The notes: generated by a model from the sequence alone, not told the origin. DNA of 64,000 bases from Thermoflavifilum sp. (GCF_014961315.1 NZ_CP063141.1:1860001-1924000); one strand, 5' to 3'; positions 1 through 9,076 are shown, counted from the first letter of the stretch. A program made the numbers and translations.

Positions 1-657
1 ATCCAGTGTCGATGCCTGGCATGCAGCATGTTTGCCTATGATGAAGCTGGAAAAGCATTAGCTCATGACATTGGTGAAATGGTGGTAACGGCTCCCATGC
101 CCTGTATGCCTGTGTATTTCTGGAATGATTCCGACTACAAACGCTATGAGGAAAGCTATTTTCAGGTGTATCCGGGCGTGTGGCGCCATGGCGACTGGAT
201 ACGGATTACGGAACATGATGGGGTGATTATTTACGGCCGATCGGATGCGACGCTGAATCGGCAGGGCGTGCGAATCGGTACGGCTGAAATTTACCGGGTA
301 CTGGATCGACTACCAGAGATAAAAGATAGCCTTATCGTGAATATCGAACTACCCGATGGCAAAAGTTATATGCCGTTATTTGTGGTGTTACAGGAAGGCT
401 ATGACCTGGATCAGGGACTGAAGTGGAAAATCCGGGAAGCCCTGCGGAATAGTTGCTCGCCGCGGCATGTGCCGGACAATATCCTGCAGGTGAATGAAGT
501 TCCTTACACGATAAGTGGTAAAAAGCTCGAAATGCCTGTGAAAAAGTTATTTCTGGGTATGCCCCTCGAGAAAGTGGCACAGCCGGGAGTCCTGCGCAAT
601 CCGGATGCATTACAGGCATTTGAAACCATCGCTCAGCAATGGCGTTCCAGGCTTTAA
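1..657 (+). CDS. aacS: Acetoacetyl-CoA synthetase, C-terminal part (cut by window edge)
   Basis: The reading frame is open from base 1, so the 5' part lies outside the window; about 218 C-terminal residues remain of a protein that is normally about 650. It belongs to the ANL adenylate-forming family, which activates acetoacetate with ATP and CoA in the cytosol. Seen: the family-typical stretch PGVWRHGDW, the hinge region YGRSDATLNRQGVRIGTAEI, and a C-terminal SGKKLE motif that carries the acylating lysine of ANL enzymes. GVRIGTAEIY separates AacS from ordinary acetyl-CoA synthetase. The start at position 28 is an internal Met, not the gene start. The specificity call is firm as family, less so as substrate. 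Confidence 0.85.
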   Translation: MQCRCLACSMFAYDEAGKALAHDIGEMVVTAPMPCMPVYFWNDSDYKRYEESYFQVYPGVWRHGDWIRITEHDGVIIYGRSDATLNRQGVRIGTAEIYRVLDRLPEIKDSLIVNIELPDGKSYMPLFVVLQEGYDLDQGLKWKIREALRNSCSPRHVPDNILQVNEVPYTISGKKLEMPVKKLFLGMPLEKVAQPGVLRNPDALQAFETIAQQWRSRL

Positions 658-717
658 CCTCCTGCCATTCATCCTATCCGTTTGGGCAATTCAAACCCAG
701 TCATTTATTTTTGAGAT

Positions 718-3270
718 ATGAACCTCCCGGGCATTCGTTTATTCAGACAACCCATCCTCGCGTTGATGGGGATTACCGTTATGGGCTGTATTCCGCGTCA
801 TGTGAAAGCACAGCGGCCAATGGAATGGAATGCAGCTCAAATTAAACTGCATTTGCTTAAAATAGGGGTACTGGGTAAAGTCCTGTACATAGCGGCACAT
901 CCCGATGATGAAAATACGCAGCTGCTGGCCTATCTGGCCAATGGCAGGCTGTATGAAACCGCTTATTTATCGTGTACACGTGGTGATGGCGGACAGAATT
1001 TAATAGGCGATGAGCAGGGGGAAGAAATGGGCTTGATTCGCACGCAGGAGCTCCTGGCAGCCCGACGCATAGACGGAGCCCGACAGTTTTTTACCCGGGC
1101 TAACGATTTTGGCTTTTCCAAGTCGGCCGAGGAAACCCTGCGTTTCTGGGGACATGAACGGATTCTGGGTGATGTGGTATGGGTCATTCGCAAATTTCAA
1201 CCGGATGTGATCATCTGTCGCTTTCCCGAAGATAGTCGTGCCGGGCATGGACAGCATTGGGCTTCGGCTATTCTGGCGCATGAAGCTTTTCAAGCAGCAG
1301 CCGATCCGCATCGGTTTCCAGAACAATTGCAATATGTAAAACCCTGGCAGGCGAAGCGACTGCTATGGAATACTTATCGTTTTGGCAATGTCAATACCAC
1401 GAGTGCCGAGCAGTTTCATATCGACGATGGGGGATTTAACACCCTGATAGGCGAGAGTTATGGTGAGATTGCGGCCGATAGCCGCTCGATGCACAAGAGC
1501 CAGGGTTTTGGTGTACCCCACAGCCGCGGTGAACATGAAGAATATTTTGTACCCATTGCCGGTAATCCGCCGGTGCACGATCTGATGGATGGCGTAACTA
1601 CTGGGTGGGCTGACCTGCCCGGCGGCCAGCGTATCCAGCATCTGATAGATAGCCTGCAGTTGCATTTCCGGGTTGATTCACCCGATCTTTCCATACCCGG
1701 ACTCATCACCCTTTATCAGGCCATTGCTCAAATGCCTGAAAATCGCTGGAAACAGCAGAAGCTTCAGGACATCAGCGAGCTTATCCAGCAATGTGCCGGA
1801 TTGTATATGGAAGCCACCACCGACCAGCCGACCGTGGCACCAGGCCAGCATTTCCGTATCCATGCCGAAATCATCAACCGATCTCATTTGCCTGTAACCC
1901 TCATGCGCATAGCATTTCCCGGCGATACCTTATCCTTGCATCAATCCCTTCCAGGAAATGTCGATCAACAGTTTTTAAGGGAAGTGGTTGCACCCGATAC
2001 CACACCTATTTCACAACCTTACTGGCTGCAAAAGCCGCATCCAATCGGGTATTACGAAGTAGAACAACAACAGCTGATTGGCCTTCCGGAAAATCCTCCG
2101 GCTTTCAAGCTTACCTGCGTGCTGGACATTGCCGGCCAGCAGTTCAGCTATACCCTTCCGGTGCGATATAAGTATACCGATCCGGTAAAAGGAGAACTTT
2201 ATGAACCCTTTGTGGTCACGCCATCCGTAACGGTGAATATGGAAAACAAGGTTTATGTGTTTACAGATACGCATCCCGTACAGGTACGGGTACTGGTGAA
2301 GGCCTTTCAGGATTCCTGTGTGGGTTACGTACGATTGCAACTTCCGAAAACATTACATGTTACTCCCGAGCAATTGCCTTACCAGTTGCTTCATCGGGGC
2401 GATGAAGTATGGCTCAATTTCCAGGTGCAGGCTACGGCTATACCTGCTGCTTCACGTGCTGAGCAAATGCAGGCAGTGGCCTATCAACAGGGGAAAACCT
2501 TTGATAAAGGTTACCGGCTGATTCGTTATAGCCATATCCCCGATATCACGTGGTTTCCGCCTGCAGAAGCGCGTGCCGTGTTGTTATCCCTGCATATTCG
2601 GGGTACACGTATCGGGTATATTATGGGTGCTGGCGATCAGGTGCCGGAAGCCCTTCGCCAGTGTGGATTTCAGGTAACCCTGTTGAATGAACAGGATGTG
2701 ATGCATGGGCATCTGAATCGATTTGACGCCATTGTTACAGGCGTACGAGCTTATAATACGGTACCCTGGCTGGCTTATGCCCAGCCCATACTGTTGCAAT
2801 ATGTACACGACGGAGGAACACTCGTGGTTCAGTATAATAACAATTTTAATTTAGTGACCACGGAACTGGGTCCTTATCCTTTTACCTTATCGCGCGATCG
2901 GGTAACCGAAGAAGATGCACCAGTACAGTTTTTGTTACCAGATGATCCGCTATTACATGATCCCAATGAAATCACGGCAGCTGATTTTGAGGGTTGGATT
3001 CAAGAACGCGGATTATATTTTGTTTCCCGTGCGGATGACCATTATCGTAAGCCCTTCAGTATGCACGATACCGGCGATCGGCCGCTGGATGGCTCGACCC
3101 TTGTGGCGGATTATGGGAAAGGCAAATATGTATATACCTGCCTGGATTTCTTCCGGGAGCTTCCAGCGGGTGTACCCGGCGCATTCCGGCTGTTTGTAAA
3201 CATGTTAGCCACACGTAAACCAGTGTCTGATTCTACAAATATGCAGCATGAACAACACACCTCGCGATAA
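718..3270 (+). CDS. Secreted PIG-L (LmbE-type) deacetylase with C-terminal glutamine-amidotransferase-like domain
   Basis: 850 residues with an N-terminal signal peptide (about 1-31, ending VKA). Residues about 45-300 are a PIG-L/LmbE domain, a zinc-dependent N-deacetylase fold: the metal motif AAHPDDE is at about 59-65 and a second histidine motif, GHGQHW, at about 176. The middle (about 360-600) looks like beta-sandwich domains, and the C-terminus (about 630-840) resembles a class I glutamine-amidotransferase/ThuA-like Rossmann domain (YVHDGGTLVVQYNNN, later YGKGKYVYT) without an obvious catalytic Cys. The protein should act in the periplasm on an N-acetylated sugar or conjugate. Two small membrane proteins and a sodium symporter follow directly, which suggests hydrolysis coupled to uptake. 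The substrate is unknown. Confidence 0.85.
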   Translation: MNLPGIRLFRQPILALMGITVMGCIPRHVKAQRPMEWNAAQIKLHLLKIGVLGKVLYIAAHPDDENTQLLAYLANGRLYETAYLSCTRGDGGQNLIGDEQGEEMGLIRTQELLAARRIDGARQFFTRANDFGFSKSAEETLRFWGHERILGDVVWVIRKFQPDVIICRFPEDSRAGHGQHWASAILAHEAFQAAADPHRFPEQLQYVKPWQAKRLLWNTYRFGNVNTTSAEQFHIDDGGFNTLIGESYGEIAADSRSMHKSQGFGVPHSRGEHEEYFVPIAGNPPVHDLMDGVTTGWADLPGGQRIQHLIDSLQLHFRVDSPDLSIPGLITLYQAIAQMPENRWKQQKLQDISELIQQCAGLYMEATTDQPTVAPGQHFRIHAEIINRSHLPVTLMRIAFPGDTLSLHQSLPGNVDQQFLREVVAPDTTPISQPYWLQKPHPIGYYEVEQQQLIGLPENPPAFKLTCVLDIAGQQFSYTLPVRYKYTDPVKGELYEPFVVTPSVTVNMENKVYVFTDTHPVQVRVLVKAFQDSCVGYVRLQLPKTLHVTPEQLPYQLLHRGDEVWLNFQVQATAIPAASRAEQMQAVAYQQGKTFDKGYRLIRYSHIPDITWFPPAEARAVLLSLHIRGTRIGYIMGAGDQVPEALRQCGFQVTLLNEQDVMHGHLNRFDAIVTGVRAYNTVPWLAYAQPILLQYVHDGGTLVVQYNNNFNLVTTELGPYPFTLSRDRVTEEDAPVQFLLPDDPLLHDPNEITAADFEGWIQERGLYFVSRADDHYRKPFSMHDTGDRPLDGSTLVADYGKGKYVYTCLDFFRELPAGVPGAFRLFVNMLATRKPVSDSTNMQHEQHTSR

Positions 3271-3409
3271 AAAGAGGTTACAGGTAAGCATCTGGTTTTG
3301 CTTGTTGTTAGGTGGATTGCTGGGATTATTGTTTGAAAACATCCGGGTAGGCCTTATCATAGGTCTGCTTATTGGTTTATTGAGCATCAGTCTGGTCAAA
3401 AAACAATAA
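3248..3409 (+). CDS. Small two-helix membrane protein, 53 aa
   Basis: Starts at an ATG inside the last codons of the deacetylase gene (23-bp overlap, different frame) and encodes 53 residues. A basic N-terminus (RDKKRLQ) is followed by two hydrophobic segments (about 13-28 and 33-50) separated by FENIRVG, and it ends VKKQ. The composition is that of an inner-membrane hairpin protein with both ends in the cytosol. I do not recognise the family. The overlap with the deacetylase and the symporter downstream support translation as part of one operon. It could be an accessory subunit of the symporter, but that is inference from position only. Confidence 0.6.
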   Translation: MNNTPRDKKRLQVSIWFCLLLGGLLGLLFENIRVGLIIGLLIGLLSISLVKKQ

Positions 3410-3421
3410 ATCATTTTATTT

Positions 3422-3559
3422 ATGTCATCCCGTGATCAACTGCCATCCGATGAGAAACCACCGCTGTTTAGCAGATGGTGGATGTGGTATGTGCTGGTGG
3501 TTGCGTGGCTGGTGGTGTTAATTGGGTTGTTTCGATGGTTTACCCTTTCATTTTCCTGA
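3422..3559 (+). CDS. Small single-helix membrane protein, 45 aa
   Basis: Begins 12 bp after the previous small gene. The 45 residues comprise a hydrophilic, acidic N-terminus (SSRDQLPSDEKPP), an aromatic RWWMWY patch, one transmembrane helix (about 20-40) and a short tail. The family is not recognised. Together with the 53-residue protein it sits between a periplasmic deacetylase and a sodium:solute symporter, all on one strand with short spacing. Small one-helix partners of SSS transporters exist in other bacteria, so a symporter subunit is plausible but unproven. Confidence 0.55.
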   Translation: MSSRDQLPSDEKPPLFSRWWMWYVLVVAWLVVLIGLFRWFTLSFS

Positions 3560-3626
3560 GTTAATCTTAGCCCTGATTTTCGGGAAGGCAAGGCATAGCA
3601 TGCATTTGTTTAAAAGCATATAGTTC

Positions 3627-5324
3627 GTGCAGGCATTAGACTGGATTGTACTGACGGTCACCCTGGTATTGATCATTGGTTACGGTGTCTGGAAAAGCCG
3701 CAGGCGCGATAACCTGAGCGGATATTTTCTTGACCATCAGTCGATGCCCTGGTATTTGATTTTACTTTCGGTCATGGGCACACAGGCCAGTGCCATTACT
3801 TTTTTATCTGCGCCCGGGCAGGCCTATACCGATGGGATGCGGTTTGTGCAATATTATTTTGGTCTGCCATTAGCTATGGTAGTGCTTTGCATCAGCTTTG
3901 TACCGGCTTTCCGACGGCTACGCGTTTATACGGCTTATGAATTCCTGGAAAAACGATTTGATTTAAAAACCCGGGCACTCACGGCTTTTCTGTTTTTATT
4001 ACAAAGAGGGTTATCCACCGGCATCAGCATTTATGCGCCAGCCATTATCCTCTCGTCTTTGCTCGGCTGGAATATTTACTGGACTAATATTTTTATTGGC
4101 GGACTGCTCATCATTTACACAGTAAGCGGAGGAGCCCGATCGGTGGCGCACACCCAGAAGCTTCAACTGGTCATCATCTTTGGTGGCATGCTCCTGGCGG
4201 CTTATCTGCTGGTCAGGCGCCTGCCCGATGCTGTTCGCTTCCACGATGCCCTGCACCTGGCCGGTAAACTGGGTAAGCTTAATGCGGTGGTGACCCGTAT
4301 CGATTGGCAACATGCTGATTTCTGGCAGGATAAATACAATTTGTTGAGTGGGGTGATAGGCGGATTTTTTCTGGCATTGTCTTATTTCGGTACCGATCAA
4401 AGCCAGGTGGGTCGTTACCTAACGGCCCGTTCTATCCGGGAAAGCAGGCTTGGCCTGTTGATGAATGGCATGGTAAAGGTGCCCATGCAATTTGGTATTT
4501 TATTGATTGGAGCGTTGATACTGGCGTTTTATCAATTTTATGAGCCACCCCTGTTTTTCAATCCCACCGTAATTCAGCAAGTTAATCGTTCAGCATATCA
4601 ACCGGAGTTTATGGCTTTGCAAAAGCAATATGATTCTTTGTTTGCACGTAAAGAACAGGTGGTATGGAAGCTGATTCGCCAGTGGCATCAACATCAGGGT
4701 GCAACAGACGAGCGAAATTTTATACAGTTGCACCAGCAGGCGGAACATGTTCGAGAGCAGGCCATGCATCTTATTCAACAAGCCGTACCGCATGCCGACC
4801 AGAATGATACCAACTATATTTTTTTGTATTTCATCCTCGATGAATTGCCTTCCGGTGTCATTGGGTTATTGATTGCGGTGATTTTCCTGGCTGCATGGGG
4901 GTCGATTGCTGCGGCACTCAATGCGCTGGCCTCGGCCACCATAGTGGATGTCTATAAACGGGCGATATTTCCCGACGGCACGGAACAACATTACGTACGC
5001 ATGTCGAAATGGTTTACCCTGGCCTGGGGCATTTTTTGTATTCTGGTAGCACAATTTGCCAATCGGCTGGGCAGTCTTATCGAGGCGGTAAATGTACTCG
5101 GCTCTCTATTCTACGGAACCATCTTAGGAATTTTTCTTTGTGCTTTTTACATCAGGCGGGTGAAGGGCACAGCCGTATTCTGGTCGGCCATCCTGGCCGA
5201 AGTGGCGGTGTTGGCGTTGTATCGGATGCATACGGTTTCATTTTTGTGGTTAAACGTGATCGGCTGTTTACTGGTGATGGGATTTGCTTTATCGGGGAAT
5301 GTGTTATTTTCGAAAAAGGACTGA
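3627..5324 (+). CDS. Sodium:solute symporter (SSS family)
   Basis: 565 residues starting at GTG, no in-frame ATG being near. About 13-14 hydrophobic helices fit the SSS (SGLT/PutP) family of inner-membrane Na+-coupled importers. The N-terminal half carries the family pattern WYLILLSVMGTQASAITFLS and a Gly/Ala-rich segment SGGARSVAHTQKLQL. A hydrophilic, probably helical insert (about 315-395, rich in Gln, His and Glu) lies between two late helices; it makes the protein longer than PutP-like members. The gene is last in a run with a PIG-L deacetylase and two micro-proteins, so its cargo may be the deacetylation product. Substrate not predictable from sequence. Confidence 0.85.
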   Translation: MQALDWIVLTVTLVLIIGYGVWKSRRRDNLSGYFLDHQSMPWYLILLSVMGTQASAITFLSAPGQAYTDGMRFVQYYFGLPLAMVVLCISFVPAFRRLRVYTAYEFLEKRFDLKTRALTAFLFLLQRGLSTGISIYAPAIILSSLLGWNIYWTNIFIGGLLIIYTVSGGARSVAHTQKLQLVIIFGGMLLAAYLLVRRLPDAVRFHDALHLAGKLGKLNAVVTRIDWQHADFWQDKYNLLSGVIGGFFLALSYFGTDQSQVGRYLTARSIRESRLGLLMNGMVKVPMQFGILLIGALILAFYQFYEPPLFFNPTVIQQVNRSAYQPEFMALQKQYDSLFARKEQVVWKLIRQWHQHQGATDERNFIQLHQQAEHVREQAMHLIQQAVPHADQNDTNYIFLYFILDELPSGVIGLLIAVIFLAAWGSIAAALNALASATIVDVYKRAIFPDGTEQHYVRMSKWFTLAWGIFCILVAQFANRLGSLIEAVNVLGSLFYGTILGIFLCAFYIRRVKGTAVFWSAILAEVAVLALYRMHTVSFLWLNVIGCLLVMGFALSGNVLFSKKD

Positions 5325-5328
5325 AGCA

Positions 5329-6132
5329 ATGGATGCACTTACCAATCATTTGCCGATTACTGCGGGCTTACGCGAATACGCTTTTGTGCTGTCGGGCGGT
5401 GGTGCACGTGGATATGCTCATATCGGCGTGTTGCAGGCGTTTGCAGAGCAGGGCATTTTGCCCAGGGCTATCTCAGGGACCAGTGCGGGCGCAATTGCCG
5501 GTGCATTGATTTGCGATGGCTACACACCATTAGAAGCAGCTGAGATTTTCAGGAATTATAAGCTCACTCCGCGTTTCAGGCTTACCCGCCATAGCCTGGG
5601 TCTCTCGTTGCATTTTTTAGAAGCCTTTTTGCAGCGCTATTTACGGCATACGGACTTTGAACATTTGCACATTCCCCTTTTTGTATGTGCTACCGATTTT
5701 ACCAACGGTCAGCTAAAAGTGTTCGACAGGGGGCCTGTTATCCCTGCTGTGCTGGCTGCCAGTGCTATTCCTATTATTTTCCCTCCTGTGTATATCGATG
5801 GTAAACCGTATGTGGATGGTGGGTTGAGCAGCAATTTGCCAGTGGAGCCCTTTCTGGATCGATATGCTCCCATTGTAGGCGTGCATGTGAATCCCCTGCC
5901 GGAATATGATCCATCGAAACGCAGCTTCATTCGTAATCTGGAACGGACCCTCAACTTTGCCATCCGGGGGGTGGTCCATCGCAACATGATGCATTGCCAG
6001 TGGTTTATTGAACCGCCTGGCCTCAGCCAGTACGGCTTATTTGATACCCACAAGTTCGATGAGATTTACGAGATAGGCCTTCGTTATGCCCGGACATACA
6101 TTGCCGAACACCGATTGACGGTTTCTTCATAA
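5329..6132 (+). CDS. Patatin-like phospholipase (RssA/NTE family)
   Basis: 267 residues; the ATG at 5329 (MDALTNH) is chosen because it is 4 bp after the symporter stop and places the catalytic loop at normal spacing; an upstream in-frame Met overlaps the symporter gene. All patatin signatures are present: oxyanion loop GGGARGYAH at about 24, nucleophile motif GTSAG at about 50 (GxSxG) and the catalytic Asp in VDGG at about 162. No signal peptide is evident, so it is a cytosolic Ser-Asp lipid acyl hydrolase. Length matches single-domain RssA proteins. Lipid target unknown. Confidence 0.9.
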   Translation: MDALTNHLPITAGLREYAFVLSGGGARGYAHIGVLQAFAEQGILPRAISGTSAGAIAGALICDGYTPLEAAEIFRNYKLTPRFRLTRHSLGLSLHFLEAFLQRYLRHTDFEHLHIPLFVCATDFTNGQLKVFDRGPVIPAVLAASAIPIIFPPVYIDGKPYVDGGLSSNLPVEPFLDRYAPIVGVHVNPLPEYDPSKRSFIRNLERTLNFAIRGVVHRNMMHCQWFIEPPGLSQYGLFDTHKFDEIYEIGLRYARTYIAEHRLTVSS

Positions 6133-6167
6133 AAAAGTCCCCGACCGGGAGGATTACCGATCGGGGA
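6131..6167 (-). terminator. Rho-independent terminator for the 6198-7490 gene
   Basis: An inverted repeat with arms TCCCCGACCGG and CCGATCGGGGA (6138-6167, one mismatch, 8-nt loop) is followed on the minus strand by six T residues (A-run at 6131-6136). It lies 31 bp past the stop of the minus-strand DUF6600-like gene and just after the stop of the plus-strand patatin gene. The T-run marks it as minus-strand, though the stem could also stop plus-strand transcripts. Confidence 0.75.
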
Positions 6168-6197
6168 TGTATTCAGGATGCATATATCAGTCGTCGT

Positions 6198-7490
6198 TCA
6201 AAAGCGTCTTTTGTCGTTTCCACCCTGAAATCGGCGTTCGAAATGGTTTTGAGGCTTTGCGGCAGCCCCATCAAAACTTCGTGCCGGGGGCTGGTTCATG
6301 ATGGGGTGCCTGAAAGCATCAGGAGAAAAATGATTTCCTTCTGGCCGAGGTGCGGGCCTTATGTCTTCTCGATGGGAAGGAGCAAATACACGCGTTGGAG
6401 CCATATTGCGGCTATCGACACTACCCGCATTCCCGCCTGATACCGAAGGTGTTCGGTCAACCGGTACAGGATCAAACTGGCGCGTGCGCATGGGCATCCG
6501 GTTTTCAGGGGTTACGGGTGTAGCATCGGTTGCACTCATGCGGGCGTTCGCTTCACCGAAAGGCGATGTCCTGAAAGGTCTTGCATCTCCGTTGGTTGAA
6601 AAAGTTCGTGGAGCACGTGCATCTGCTGCTGATGTTCCCGCACCGGCATCACTCCCGAAAGGCGACATGAAGCGTACATGATTGTTGTTAACCGGGTGAG
6701 ATTCCTGCTGATTACCGGCGAATACCCTGGGCGAAGCATGTGGCACCTCCTGCACGGCAGGGCGGAATATTCTCACCGCATTGCCATCAAACCGGGTTTC
6801 TTCAGGTCTGCTGGCATCAATCACGGCAACAGGACGCAGCGGCCGACCCACATATCGTTGTACGCTTTCGGGCCGCGGTCCGTAAAAATATCTGGGTCCG
6901 TGATCCTGCACATATACCTGGTTGATGATCGTAATATGCTGGATGATGTTCACCTGGTTACGTGGGTATACATAATATCGGTAGGGAGCGGGTGAGCAGA
7001 GATAAGCTCCCGGAACAAACACCCATCGCGAGTAAGGAATATAACGCCCAATGGAAATATGTACGCTGATATCTAACCCGGGCGGAAGTGGCGCCCAGCC
7101 GTAATAATCATCGCTTTGTGCCCATACTACCCAGGCAGGAGCCCATTCCGTACCCGGAATCCAGATCCAGCCATAGAAATCATCATAAATCCATCGTCCA
7201 TAGTGAAAAGGTGCCCACCCCCAGGGATAATCCGATACCCAGGTCCATCCCAGTGATGTAAATACCCAGTGACCGGCTGTCGCGTAAGGAATAAAACCTA
7301 CTTCCACAGCGGGTACCCAGGCATATCCGTAGCCGCCGTAGGTAATCCAGCGGCCGTAGGGACTCAACGCATCGAAAAAAACCTGAACAGAAATATGTGG
7401 GGGTGTAGCTGAAGCCCTGTGGATTTCAGGACCGGTTGACAGCCCGCTCACCAGCAGCATGACGATCAACCCTTTAGCAATCTTTTTCAT
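6198..7490 (-). CDS. Exported W/Y/P-rich protein, DUF6600-like
   Basis: 430 residues with an N-terminal signal peptide (about 1-29). Residues about 40-140 contain repeated aromatic units of the form GRWxxxxxYGWxWVP (for example YGGYGYAWVP, YGRWIYDDFYGWIWIP and YYGWAPLPPG). These are typical of the exported DUF6600-type proteins of Bacteroidota and Proteobacteria. The C-terminal half (about 230-430) is low-complexity, rich in Pro, Arg, Asn, Ser and Ala, and probably disordered, ending FERRFQGGNDKRRF. It is presumably periplasmic or surface-associated; no catalytic motif is visible. It stands alone, divergent from the DUF2027-Smr gene and closed by its own terminator. Function unknown. Confidence 0.7.
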   Translation of the reverse strand: MKKIAKGLIVMLLVSGLSTGPEIHRASATPPHISVQVFFDALSPYGRWITYGGYGYAWVPAVEVGFIPYATAGHWVFTSLGWTWVSDYPWGWAPFHYGRWIYDDFYGWIWIPGTEWAPAWVVWAQSDDYYGWAPLPPGLDISVHISIGRYIPYSRWVFVPGAYLCSPAPYRYYVYPRNQVNIIQHITIINQVYVQDHGPRYFYGPRPESVQRYVGRPLRPVAVIDASRPEETRFDGNAVRIFRPAVQEVPHASPRVFAGNQQESHPVNNNHVRFMSPFGSDAGAGTSAADARAPRTFSTNGDARPFRTSPFGEANARMSATDATPVTPENRMPMRTRQFDPVPVDRTPSVSGGNAGSVDSRNMAPTRVFAPSHREDIRPAPRPEGNHFSPDAFRHPIMNQPPARSFDGAAAKPQNHFERRFQGGNDKRRF

Positions 7491-7628
7491 GGCTCGAAGT
7501 TTTAAAACTGTCAGCCTGCTTTTTATGTAATTTGAAACAGGCTTTCATCTATCTATATGCAAATAGTTTGCCCGAAATTTGCCTGAATTACTATCGAATT
7601 TAGGGGCCTTAAAGTTGGTTTAAAATTG

Positions 7629-8624
7629 ATGAAAATACCATTTCAACCTGGTGATGAAGTTAGGCTCATTCATTCTGGCGAAAAAGCCACGGTAGTGAAT
7701 ATCCTCGATGACGATATGATCGAGGTTGAGGTGGATGGTATTTGTTTTCCGGTTTATGCTGATCAGGTTGAATATCCGTATTTCAGAGATTTTATGCAAC
7801 AACCCGGCAAAATCAAAAAAACGCTACCGGGTTATGCCCTGCCTGTAGAAAAGCCTCGTCCGGTAAAGCGGATGGAAACGGGATTATGGGTACAGTTTTT
7901 CCCGGTATATCGGACAGCATCGGAGGAAGAAGTTCAATCCGTTAAAATTTTTCTGGCCAATGAAACGACACGCGATTACCAGATGATTTATCGATTGATG
8001 AAGCGGGGCAAATGTGAATTTGAGCTCGCCCAGGAGATCAGGTCTTTTTCTACGCTTTATTTACATGATGTGTTGTTTGAAGATTTCAATGATAAACCGG
8101 TGTTTTATTTTCAGATTTCCTTAACCGATCCAGATGCATCGAAGTTAAAGTGCTGGGAGGGGCGCATCAGCCTCAAGCCTCGTGAGTTATTTGAGCGGAT
8201 TGAACAGTTGCAACAACAGCAGGAGGCCAGTTTTTCGAAAAAGCTTTTTCAATCTTATCCTGATGCAACTGCTCTGGAGATCGTACCCGTTCCGGTTCAT
8301 TTGCAGGCGTCAAGGTTGACCGAGTCCGATGAAAAGCTTGCCGCACCGGTTTATGAGATTGATTTACATATGGACAAGCTGGGAGTGGATACGGCGGGGT
8401 TGAGTGCAGGAGAGCTGTTGGAACTTCAACTGCAGATTTTTCACCAGTATTTCGAAAAGGCGATTGCCCGCAGGCAATCCGATTTAAAAGTGATTCACGG
8501 CATCGGGAAGGGCGTGTTGCGGGAACGCATCCATGCCATACTTCAGCAGACGCCGGAGGTTAAATCCTTCAACAACGATCAGAATCCGGGGGTAACGCAG
8601 GTATTTTTTGAGTATATTTATTAA
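7629..8624 (+). CDS. DUF2027 and Smr domain protein
   Basis: 331 residues; ATG 7629 (MKIPFQPGDEV) is preferred over a TTG one codon upstream. The N-terminus (about 1-60) is a small beta-barrel resembling the KOW-like start of DUF2027 proteins. The middle (about 85-190) is the DUF2027 region. The C-terminus (about 240-330) is an Smr domain with EIDLHMDKL and VIHGIGKGVLR, related to the nuclease domain at the end of MutS2. Smr domains bind or cut DNA or RNA at branch points or collided ribosomes. The DUF2027-Smr arrangement is common in Bacteroidota but its role is not established. The gene sits just upstream of rnpB. Confidence 0.85.
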   Translation: MKIPFQPGDEVRLIHSGEKATVVNILDDDMIEVEVDGICFPVYADQVEYPYFRDFMQQPGKIKKTLPGYALPVEKPRPVKRMETGLWVQFFPVYRTASEEEVQSVKIFLANETTRDYQMIYRLMKRGKCEFELAQEIRSFSTLYLHDVLFEDFNDKPVFYFQISLTDPDASKLKCWEGRISLKPRELFERIEQLQQQQEASFSKKLFQSYPDATALEIVPVPVHLQASRLTESDEKLAAPVYEIDLHMDKLGVDTAGLSAGELLELQLQIFHQYFEKAIARRQSDLKVIHGIGKGVLRERIHAILQQTPEVKSFNNDQNPGVTQVFFEYIY

Positions 8625-8652
8625 CCATTTGCAGGTTTTGTGAAGTTCTTTT

Positions 8653-9076
8653 GCAACTGCAGGCTGCGCTATCGTGGTCCCGGTCCGCCCGGGGCTAAGG
8701 AAAGTCCGGACAGCACAGAGCAGCGCACCACCTAACGGGTGGGTCTTCCGTTGCAGACGGAAGAACAGAAAGTGCCACAGAAAATAACCGCTTCGCCGGC
8801 CATCAATGGGCTGGCGGAGCAAGGGTGAAAACGGGAGGTAAGAGCTCCCGGGGTCGGTCTGCAAAGATTGACCCGGGCAAACCTTGCGCGCTGAAATGCC
8901 AAATAGTCCCTGCTATCTGTTCCACTGGAACAGTCATGGGCTGCTCGTTCATGGTCACCTCTGGTGGCGGCAGGGCGGGTGGGCAGATAGATCCTGGCAG
9001 CGATGCCAGGACCAGATAAATGATAGCGGTCCGCCGAAAGGCGGATACAGAATCCGGCTTACAGGCCTGCAGTTGC
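8653..9076 (+). ncRNA. rnpB: RNase P RNA (M1 RNA), type A
   Basis: The catalytic RNA of ribonuclease P, which removes tRNA 5' leaders. Conserved core segments are readable: GGGGCTAAGGAAAGTCCGGA near the 5' side, ACAGAAAGTGCC and AATAACCGC, GGTGAAAACGGGAGGTAAGA, GATAAATGATAGC, and ACAGAATCCGGCTTACAG at the 3' side. The ends were set by the P1 helix: GCAACTGCAGGC at 8653-8664 is the exact reverse complement of GCCTGCAGTTGC at 9065-9076, and the 3' arm runs straight into TTTTTA. P1 may thus also act in termination. Length (about 424 nt) suits a bacterial type A RNA. Confidence 0.93.

Noticed and set aside
681..713. TTTG-N21-TATTTTTG as a promoter of the PIG-L gene
   Set aside because: The consensus matches, but transcription would start at or after the ATG at 718, giving a leaderless mRNA; with no independent support it was left out of the features.
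7559..7571. GCAAATAGTTTGC imperfect repeat between the DUF6600 and DUF2027 genes
   Set aside because: Only 5-bp AT-rich arms around an asymmetric centre; such repeats are expected by chance in AT-rich spacers.
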